A stretch of 64,000 bases of DNA from Ciona savignyi (Eukaryota > Chordata > Ascidiacea > Phlebobranchia > Cionidae): the NCBI GenBank assembly GCA_000149265.1, contig CH003228.1, positions 72,826 through 136,825 on the forward strand, read 5' to 3'. Below the pieces are notes generated by a model that saw nothing but the letters and a program-made list of their open reading frames with translations, searched no databases and had not been told where the DNA came from. This document shows, piece after piece, positions 1 through 8,053 of this stretch; the first letter of the stretch is position 1, and each line of letters starts with the position of its first letter. A program made the position numbers and the translations under genes.

Positions 1-242
1 GTTTCAAGACTGGCGCTCGAGAATTTTTTTTTTTTATTGCGAAATGTTTTCATTGCAAAGTAATCATAAAGTTTACAGAAAACGTTTTCTTCTGTTGAAT
101 CGAGCAACTTGTTGTTTTTATCCCAGAAGCTTCGATAACATGCTACTAGGAATAAACAGTAACCATCCTGTCGAGAAGTAAGAAACGTTTTCGCAGTGCA
201 ATACGAAGAAACGTTTTTGCAGCCACACCACGTTTAGTTAGT

Positions 243-353
243 TATAAAAAACAAGTTTACTGCCACGGAGAATCACATTTGTTGAAATTGACCACAAAGG
301 TAAGTGGTCTGGTACCCAAATGTTAGTAATATTAAAAGCTAGGGTCGTCACAG
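243..353 (+). promoter_or_regulatory. Core promoter, 5' UTR exon and first intron of the cationic peptide gene
   Basis: A TATAAAA box lies at 243-249. A short untranslated exon follows (about 272-299) and ends in a strong donor, AAG/GTAAGT, at 300. The 54-bp intron ends in TCACAG at 353, directly before the ATG at 354. Upstream, three palindromic GAAAcGTTTtc-type motifs stand at 78-89, 182-192 and 208-219. The block from about 30 to 304 is repeated in inverse orientation at 6886-7165, so promoter and first exon were duplicated as a unit. The transcription start is inferred from TATA spacing only. Confidence 0.6.
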
Positions 354-781
354 ATGAACAAGTTACTTCTCGTACTTCTGCTGGCCATCGGGCTAGTTAT
401 ACTGAGCGAACAAACAGACGCATGGGGTCGTCGTCGCCTGGACAGACGTAGACGCTGGATCTGGCTCCAAGATGAACAAGTCAACAGAATGTTAGGTATA
501 TTATTTTAAATCTAACACGACTATTTGGTTTATTGCCAACCATAGAACGGTGCATACCAATATAGTTTCTGCTCTGCTGGGTTCAACTAATTATTGTAAA
601 TTTTACGTTTTCGATCACAAAAGAATTTAGAAAGTAAAACTCGTACTATAGAACTTAAAGCTTTTTTATATACACATTAAATCCCTAGGTTAAAGTAGCG
701 ATGTTAAACTATATCTTGGCCAAAATCACAGAAACGAACGCTGAAGAAGATGTTGGGAAATTGATGGGACACGACGTGTAG
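354..781 (+). CDS. Secreted Arg/Trp-rich cationic peptide precursor (antimicrobial-peptide-like), 2 coding exons
   Basis: Coding exons 354-495 and 732-781 give a 63-aa precursor; the junction is phase 1 with donor TTAG/GTATAT and acceptor TCACAG. Residues 1-23 are a clear signal peptide with a Leu/Val/Ile core, and cleavage is likely after Thr-Asp-Ala. The next stretch, residues 24-39, has seven arginines and three tryptophans (WGRRRLDRRRRWIWLQ). Residues 40-63 are acidic, with three Glu/Asp in a row (EED). Signal peptide, cationic core and anionic tail is the layout of ascidian antimicrobial-peptide precursors, but I recognise no named family. An AATAAA at 1005-1010 fits the 3' end. Reading on without splicing stops at 507-509 after 51 aa; the in-frame second exon makes the spliced form likelier. 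Function is inferred from composition. Confidence 0.6.
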
Positions 782-1004
782 AACTCGTGAGTTTAGAAAT
801 GTACCAGTTTTCGCTCTTTTTCACTTGGATCGCATTAATACCAGTTTTTTTGTTTTAATGTACAGATCTGTCAATGCAGTATCGTTGATTACAAGTCAAG
901 TTAATTCAAATAAATTCTGCATAAACATATTGTGTTTTAGTAAATTTCGTTGTAAGCGCACATACGAGATATTATGCACGAGTCTACAAAGACAGTCTTT
1001 TCTA

Positions 1005-1010
1005 AATAAA
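1005..1010 (+). terminator. Polyadenylation signal of the peptide gene
   Basis: AATAAA, 224 bp after the peptide stop codon and before the retrotransposon. Nothing recognisable lies in 1011-1337. Confidence 0.4.
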
Positions 1011-1337
1011 ACAAACGGGTGACTTGCTTTCTTAACTGTTATTATGAGGATTTAGAGCAGATAATCTGGGGTTTGTGTGCGGTTAAGTAATGGGTCTCCA
1101 CCGGAAAATTAAAAAAAATCCTGTGCTAACTTGCGGTACTTAGTTTCTGTTTGTCACTTTCTCAGTTTAATCAATTCACCTACAATTATTCCTTACAATT
1201 TAAAGTAAATATTTATCACCAGTTCTGAAATATCGGCTCTTATAGAATAACACGATTGCAAAGCGGTAGTCATGCTTATACTCCTGGGTCTCTCGGGAAT
1301 TTCCCTGACGCAATTTCAACAGAATTTTTAACTATAG

Positions 1338-1528
1338 TGTAAGATTTATCGTCGCAATTATTGTTTATATTATATCGATGTCACTAGGGAATAAGATCGG
1401 TATTGTATTCCCTTTTTCCCACAATTGCACCGAACTATAAAACGCTCGTTTTTTACCGCATGAGCATTATCGTGAGGTAATCGGTCTTTTGGTAGTATGT
1501 TTTTGAATTAACGGTTATAAAGAAGATG
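1338..1528 (+). repeat. 5' LTR of the BEL/Pao element
   Basis: This 191-bp sequence begins TGTAAGATTT and ends near AAGAAGATG. It recurs at 5159-5348 with one substitution and one single-base indel in a T run. The start is fixed by the purine tract directly before the second copy. The 3' edge is where the copies diverge; it does not end in the usual CA. Confidence 0.85.
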
Positions 1529-1542
1529 ACGTAGACGCTGGA

Positions 1543-2395
1543 TCTTCCCGTCCAGTCGTCGTTCCTGTCCAGTCGTAGTTCTCGTCCAGTCGTCGTTCCT
1601 GTCCAGTCGTAGTTCTCGTCCAGTCGTCGTTCCCGTCCAGTCGTCGTTCCCGTCCAGTCGTCGTTCCCGTCTAGTCGTCGTTCTCGTCCAGTCGTCGTTC
1701 CCGTCCAGTCGTCATTCCCGTCTCGTCGTCGTTCTCGTCCAGTCGTCGTTCCTGTCCAGTCGTAGTTCTCGTCCAGTCGTCGTTCCCGTCTAGTCGTCGT
1801 TCTCGTCCAGTTGTCGTTCTCGTCCAGTCGTCGTTCCCGTCCAGTCGTTGTTTCCGTCCAGTCGTCGTTCCCGTCCAGTCGTCGTTCCCGTCCAGTCGTC
1901 GTTCTCGTCCAGTCGTCGTTCTCGTCCAGTCGTCGTTCCCGTCCAGTCGTCGTTCTCGTCCAGTCGTCGTTCCCGTCCAGTCGTCGTTCCCGTCCAGTCG
2001 TCGTTCCCGTCCCGTTGTCGTTCTCGTCCAGTCGTCGTTCCCGTCCAGTCGTCGTTCCCGTCCAGTCGTCGTTCCCGTCCCGTTGTCGTTCTCGTCCAGT
2101 CGTCGTTCCCGTCCAGTCGTCGTTCCCGTCCAGTCGTCGTTCTCGTCCAGTCGTCGTTCCCGTCCAGTCGTCGTTCCCGTCCAGTCGTCGTTCCCGTCCA
2201 GTCGTCGTTCCCGTCCCGTTGTCGTTCTCGTCCAGACGTCGTTCCCGTCCAGTCGTCGTTCCCGTCCAGTCGTCGTTCTCGTCCAGTCGTCGTTCCCGTC
2301 CAGTCGTCGTTTCCGTCCAGTCTTTGTTCCCGTCCCGTTGTCGTTCTCGTCCAGTCGTCGTTCCCGTCCAGTCGTCGTTCCCATCCCGTTCCTGC
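1543..2395. repeat. 17-bp tandem repeat (about 50 copies) in the retrotransposon leader
   Basis: The unit is GTTCCCGTCCAGTCGTC with C/T and A/C variants, repeated about 50 times. Because 17 is not a multiple of three, each frame reads the same 17-residue repeat in turn; no stop arises in the three plus frames over long stretches, nor in at least one minus frame. Plus frames give Ser/Arg/Pro/Val-rich repeats and the minus strand gives Asp/Arg/Thr/Gly-rich repeats. These are low-complexity by-products, not credible genes. Confidence 0.9.
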
Positions 2396-2409
2396 TGATA
2401 AGCCTCAAA

Positions 2410-3081
2410 ATGACGATTCCCGAGACTTTAAATTGTCTCAAACAACTTTACGTGGATGCCGAAAGGCTAATGCTTTCTCCCGAATGTAGAACGTCACTAC
2501 GTGCGCTCATACCAAAAATCGACCGCGTATTTGATGAACTAATGGACTTATGTGTCAATTTTCCAAAAGATCAACCTCTTGAAGATGTTTACATATCAAG
2601 AACTCAGTTAAAGAGTCAGAAACGTGAGTTCGATACGCATGTGCGTCAGTGGTTAAATAAAGCTGAATCACAATTAGCAAGGACTTACCGCTATACGTCG
2701 AGCATAATTTCTACTGCAAACTTTATCCGGAGTGAACGCCGAAAAAGCCAAATCAGGTTGAAACTCGCCGAACTTGCCTACAAGCAAGCTATGGACAGGT
2801 TGTTCGAAACACGCAAGCCTGCAAAGGAGCAAACAGATCGTGCTGCTGAAAGGACACGCGTAGCAGCGAAAGAAGCCAATCAAAAAGCTCGCGAATCTAT
2901 AGAAGCAGAGCGTGTCGCCAACAAAAAACAACGGAAATTTGAATACGCGAAGGCAGTTTCTAAAGCTCGGAAAGATGAAGAAATTTTGGAGGCTTTAGAC
3001 TCGACCTCACCAACATTACAACCCAACGTTGTTGCCGTAGTTACAACGAACAACCGCAGTACATCACGGCCTATCAAGTGA
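2410..3081 (+). pseudogene. Gag-like protein of the BEL/Pao element
   Basis: A 223-aa reading frame starts at the first ATG after the satellite. It is hydrophilic and rich in Glu, Lys, Arg and Ala, with a long predicted helix around residues 110-190, as in N-terminal regions of BEL/Pao polyproteins. The frame is open upstream through the satellite, but that part is repeat translation. A zinc knuckle is not visible, and the frame stops just before the reverse-transcriptase remnant, so it is probably a truncated product of a formerly longer polyprotein. Confidence 0.55.
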
Positions 3082-3091
3082 ACGACATGAT

Positions 3092-5086
3092 AACTATAAG
3101 GAATATGCCGAAAAGGTGCCATCTGACGAAATCGTCACCGACCGCCGAATCTGGTACCTACCGCACCACTTCGTCACTAACCCTAACAAACCGGACAAAC
3201 TACGTGTCGTTTTCGACTGTGCCGCTCAGCATCAAGACGTGTCCATTAACCAGGTTCTCATGCAGGGCCCTGATCTTGTAAATAGTCTCGTCAAGGTGCT
3301 TACACGGTTTTGCAGAGACCCGATCGCACTGTTGCAGATATCGAAGGCATGTTTCAGCAGGAGATAGAATGGGCAAACCAATTCCTCTTCCAGAACTTAA
3401 AAGATGGGAGAAATGGGTCGCGAGCCTGGCACGACTGCACGACATATCCATTCCCCAAAGCTTCGGTCTAGGAGGTCATGAGAATATTCAGCGATGCCAA
3501 CTACACTACTCTGCCGACGCATCGAAAATTGACTACGGTGTCGCATGTTACCTGCAAGTTTGTAACCGCTACAATAACGAGGTAAGCTGTACCTTTTTAA
3601 TGGGCAAATCTCGTTTAGCACCGAAAGACGACGTATCCATATCTCGATTAGAATTAGTGGATGTTGTTACTGCAGTAAAAATGGGCCAATCTCTGAAAAT
3701 GGAACTCGGTTTAGAGCTATGCCCGTCCATGTATTGGACAGATTCGTCCGTCGTGATGCAAAACATATTTAATGGTCGCAGAAGGTTCACTATTTTTGTG
3801 TCTAGCGCTTAGCATTTGCTTCCAAGCATTCGTGTACACGCGACTGGAGACATGTTCAAACAAAACTGAACCCTGAGGCGCCAGCGTAGATTTCTTAATT
3901 TCCAATGACATTTGGTTTACAGAGCCCGAATTGCTACAAGCTTCCTTCGAATACTGGCCCAACGCGCTCAAGAAAGGGGGCATGTCACTCAACGACATTA
4001 AAGCGTTCGATAAGCAAGCCAGTAATTTATTTTCCGTACAGAAAACCACTCTCGCCACTGATATCCTGATAACGCACTATTCTAATTGGCATTGTTTGAG
4101 GGCCGCAGTTGCGTGGATATTAAGATTTGGAGCGCACCCCCGAGCACGTGCAATGAATGGAGTTCCAGAACCAGTTTCCTTTCGTCTAACACTCGCCGAA
4201 ATTGCCCATGAGGTCACTGATAAGGTATGTTCAATCTCAACATTTTATTTAATGGAGAGCGGCCACCAGTAACAAACTTACTACAAACCCGCTCGACAAG
4301 GAACCCCGTCTCACATTTACTCCGACAATAGAACAAACCTGGTTGGGGCCGAACGGTTGCTCCGTGAGTCCATCCAGGAATGGAACCAAAATCAAATACA
4401 TGAACTTTGTTCTACAACGCGAAATTCAATGGAAATTCAACCCTCCCTGCGCTTCACACATGGGTGGAGCATGGGAAAGAATGATTAGATCCGTTCGTCG
4501 GATTTTACTTTCCATTTCAGGTGAAAAGTCATTGAACGATGACCAACTGACAACCCTGCTGCTGAAGTCCGAGGCAATATTGAATTGTCGACCTCTCACT
4601 CCCGTTACCCTAGATATCGATGGCGAAACGCCATTAACACCGAACCACTTGCTCAAGGTCAACCCGTCAAGTGAGCTGCCTCGAACTTTCAGCAATGAAC
4701 GGCAATGTTACGCTCGACGCCGCTGGCGCTACGTTCTACATCTAGCCAACCGAATTTGGGCCAGATGGTCGGGAGAGTACCTCCGAACTATCATCGCACG
4801 CCAGAAATGGCACAAAAGAAAAGAAAACGTCAAGATAGGAGACGTTGTATTTCTGGTGGACAACACAACACCACGATCACAATGGTTCATTGGAAGAATC
4901 ACCTCCGTGTACCCGTACAGCCACGGTGTAGTTCGAAATGTGCTAGTCAATGCACGTGACACCGAATTCAAGAGACCGATACACAAACTATGTATCATAG
5001 TACCCGCTACGGACGTGCGCAATGAGAGTGTTGACCCTGCTCCAGTTCTCAACGAGATTGCGGGCATTAGCCCGGCCATTGAATGA
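3092..5086 (+). pseudogene. BEL/Pao Pol remnant (RT start, RNase H, integrase C-terminus, Pao tail)
   Basis: At 3116-3340 the conceptual protein matches the start of Pao reverse transcriptase (a YLPHH motif, then KLRVVFDC). After a deletion near 3345-3370, an RNase H region follows (ADAS near 3518, MGKSR, then WTDSS near 3737). Around 3790-4260 the frame is broken several times. From 4343 an integrase end is open: PPCASHMGGAWER, then LNCRPLTP and a C-terminal domain up to 5086. The reverse-transcriptase active site and integrase zinc-binding part are absent. I describe the breaks only. Confidence 0.8.
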
Positions 5087-5158
5087 ATCTTAACACGCGA
5101 CGTAAATCAATTAAATTGTAAATTGCTCAATTGTACGATCTCGCAATTTGGGGGGGAG

Positions 5159-5348
5159 TGTAAGATTTATCGTCGCAATTATTGTTTATATTATATCGAT
5201 GTCACTAGGGAATAAGATCGGTATTGTATTCCCTTTTTCCCACAATTACACCGAACTATAAAACGCTCGTTTTTACCGCATGAGCATTATCGTGAGGTAA
5301 TCGGTCTTTTGGTAGTATGTTTTTGAATTAACGGTTATAAAGAAGATG
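5159..5348 (+). repeat. 3' LTR of the BEL/Pao element
   Basis: 190-bp partner of 1338-1528, preceded by the purine tract at 5151-5158. From 5349 to about 5839 I see no gene or named repeat. Confidence 0.85.
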
Positions 5349-5839
5349 TGTATGACGTGCTTTGGCTCCTGTTCAGCCACAATTTGGTAAATATTGGTTT
5401 TATTTCTCAAACTAGTAATTTTTGTGATAATTAAATTGTGCATATATTTTTCCTTAGAAAACCGTCATTTCAAGACCTTTCATTTTCGCCATCATTCAAA
5501 TTCAAATAAATTCACAAGTTTTGGATAATGACGCGTTATTTCAAACTCTGAATAAAGGACGCCGCCTATAAGCATACTGCAACCTCTCATTAAGACAGGT
5601 GTTAGGAGCCAGCACCTTGTCGGGAAGTTACATGTAGATCCGCACCATATTAGCTAAAACAACCTGAAGATTTAACTTGATTGGACATTTCTTTCTTATT
5701 ATATAAAACATAAATGTGACTGATCACTTGTTTCTGCAGAATTTAATAAGTGGGGTTTTCCAGGAAGGGGTAAAGATAGGTGTGGGACAAACTTTATCGT
5801 TTTTGTTTGTATTTACATTTTGTATATATTTATCCTAGT

Positions 5840-6449
5840 TTTGTGTTTTCATGGGCTACTCCTTTACACATGGTACCAAAAAACACTGGCAATTATTGGC
5901 GACCATGTGGAGATTACCAGAGACTCAATTCCATTACGAAACCGGACAGATACCTGGTGCCTTGCATACAGGATTTTTCAGCGGAACTCCATGGCACCAC
6001 GATATTCTCAAAGAGTGATCTAATCAAGGCATAGTTTAACATTCCCATGGAACCAGAAGAAATTCCCAAAACTGCATTAACCACACCATTTATTGGTCTT
6101 TTCGAATTCACCCGAATTCCATTTGGATTAAAAAACGCAAGTCAGACATTTCAGCGCTTTATCGACCAGGTACTCCGCGGGTTGGATTTTTTCTAAGCGT
6201 ACATTGATGACAATCTTGTTGCCAGCAAATCCAAAGACGAACACAAGAGTCATTTACACCAATTGTTTGCAAGACTCGCTAGTTATGGTTTGGTTATCAA
6301 TCCATTAAAAAGCATCTTCGGTAAAACGGAACTCGTTTTTCTTGGCCACCATGTTGACAACAACGGCATTCGGCCACTTAAAGAAAAAATCACCAATATT
6401 CGAGATTTCCCACAAACCAACATCAAAGAAAACGCTATAACGATTTATG
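5840..6449 (+). pseudogene. Ty3/gypsy-type reverse transcriptase relic
   Basis: One frame reads through typical gypsy reverse-transcriptase motifs: PLHMVPK, WRPCGDYQRLN, IPFGLKNASQTFQRF, the YIDD active-site box, and FLGHHV further on. Two in-frame stops (6032-6034 and near 6195) and the lack of any flanking domain mark it as dead. Its 3' edge touches the inverted peptide-gene relic at about 6450. Confidence 0.85.
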
Positions 6450-7165
6450 GTGTGGTTAGCAATAAACCGAATAGGCGTGTTAGGTTTAAAATAATATACC
6501 TGGCATTCTGTTGACTTGTTCATCGACGAATATCCAGCGAGGCTAACTGTAAATAGCGCTAACATATGGATACCAGACCTGTGGTGATCCTATTATTTAG
6601 TCCCATTTATTTTTTACGTCACGAAATCAGTCATGCATTTTATACTTTTCAATGACTTTGATTATTTATTTTATTTCAATTTGACGATCATGCAGTGAGG
6701 TTGTGTTTTATTAAGCTTAGTTTTATATTAGGTTTTTAGTTGTACCATTGGTAATGTTTTATTAATTCACATGTTTTAAATTCTATTTGAATTAAGATTT
6801 AAGGAGTTTAAGAACTGGTTATATGTAAGGCTGTAAAAAGATTAAGATCAGCTCTCCAGTTCGCGACCCCTTCAGCTTCAGACCTGTTACCTTTGTGGTC
6901 AATTTCAACAAATGTGTTTCTCCGTGGCAGTAAACTTGTTTTTTTAACTAACTAAACGTATTGTGGCTGCGAAAACGTTTCTTCGTATTGCACTGCGAAA
7001 ACATTTCTTCTTTCTCGACAGGATGGTTACTGTTTATTCCCAGTAGCATGTTATCGAAGCTTCTGGGATGAAAACAACGAGTTGCTCCCTTCAACAGAAG
7101 AAAACGTTTTCTGCAAACTTCATAATCATTTTGCAATGATAACATTTCGCTAAACAATAAAACAT
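6450..7165 (-). pseudogene. Broken inverted copy of the cationic peptide gene
   Basis: Read on the minus strand, 7165-6891 repeats the promoter and untranslated exon of the gene at 354, including the donor at 6890. The coding part survives only as 6545-6500, whose frame reads RWIFVDEQVNRMP against RWIWLQDEQVNRML in the intact gene. The signal peptide and most arginines are missing, an in-frame stop lies just upstream, and the second coding exon is absent. The TATA box is degraded to TTAAAAA. A 297-bp insertion sits in its intron. Confidence 0.75.
6574..6886. mobile_element. 297-bp insertion in the relic's intron, 8-bp target duplication
   Basis: CAGACCTG occurs at 6574-6581 and 6879-6886, on each side of a 297-bp segment that the intact copy lacks. 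An 8-bp duplication fits a hAT-type non-autonomous transposon. Terminal inverted repeats are not obvious. Confidence 0.5.
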
Positions 7166-8053
7166 GTTTTTTACTCGGCTCAGTCTGAAACCCGTGATGG
7201 ACTCGTCACCAAGGGAAATACCCTACAAATTGTGATTTGATCCTAAATCATGATTATGACAGGCATGCCATATCGCCCGACATCTTCAACAATGACATGT
7301 CAAATCGCATTAAAACTTCAAGATATCTTAGATGATATTACCCATATATATATATATGAAATGGGAATTTATCTACTAAACCCAAGAAGAATCTCCGAAT
7401 CCATAAAAAAAATTTAGCTTCATTTCACTGCAGCGCTTGACAAAAGGCTTTAATTTAAAACATTTGTGGTGAAATAACTTTTTTACACACATGGAAAAGA
7501 AGTTTGGTTTAATATCTATGGGACCCATGCGTTTATGCTTCAGAAACAAAACTATGGCAGTTCGGTTAAAACGTTCTGGAATGTTGGATAACATGAACTG
7601 GCGTGCACATATCTGACAATAACATATATTGTGTAATTAACATGGATAACTAGATCGGATTGTTACCTCAGAGACCCATGCGTTTGTGCTTGCAGAAACA
7701 AACTACATTCTTGGTTTATAAAATACAAGTTGTGGTTGGGGACCCTGCTCGCATGAATATATAGCATACAAAATGTGTTTTACAAATGAGGGTGGTTACA
7801 CACGTGGTTGACACTCTCTAGTTCTTTTATTCATTCTACAGATGAGCCTACCTAGAGTGGATGTATTTTATGCACAACCGATTGTCGGGTTTCTTTATTT
7901 GTTTAGTGACAGCGCCAGCTAACGTAAAGTGGTAAACCATAAAGGTGACGATTGTTTGCCTTTTCCTGTGTAAAACAAGAGTTGTTGTGGTTTGTGGTAA
8001 GAACAGGAACTGCAAAAGTGTTTGCGAACAATAGTGGTTACTATTTTGCCACG
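7166..8053. other. Intergenic region upstream of LPCAT3
   Basis: No gene seen. An approximately 30-bp phrase around GACCCATGCGTTT is repeated at about 7522 and 7674, with a diverged relative near 52885, suggesting an old unnamed repeat. The LPCAT3 promoter should lie toward 7950-8050; no TATA box is evident. Confidence 0.4.

Larger units (their letters stand above)
1338..5348 (+). mobile_element. BEL/Pao LTR retrotransposon, internally deleted
   Basis: Two near-identical LTRs bound about 3.6 kb of interior. In order: a 17-bp satellite leader, a Gag-like reading frame, Pol fragments (start of reverse transcriptase, RNase H, integrase C-terminal half and the Pao-type tail domain), and a purine tract GGGGGGAG just before the 3' LTR. 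Frameshifts and deletions remove the catalytic reverse-transcriptase core and the N-terminal part of the integrase, so the copy cannot be autonomous. The near-identity of the LTRs implies recent insertion or recent gene conversion. No clear target-site duplication is visible. Confidence 0.85.

Noticed and set aside
1671-2489. Long overlapping open frames on both strands in the 17-bp repeat
   Set aside because: They are translations of a tandem repeat whose unit happens to lack stops; composition is low-complexity and no start context is convincing.
1333-5353. Target-site duplication for the BEL element
   Set aside because: The five bases on either side (TATAG and TGTAT) do not match; the 3' LTR edge is uncertain.
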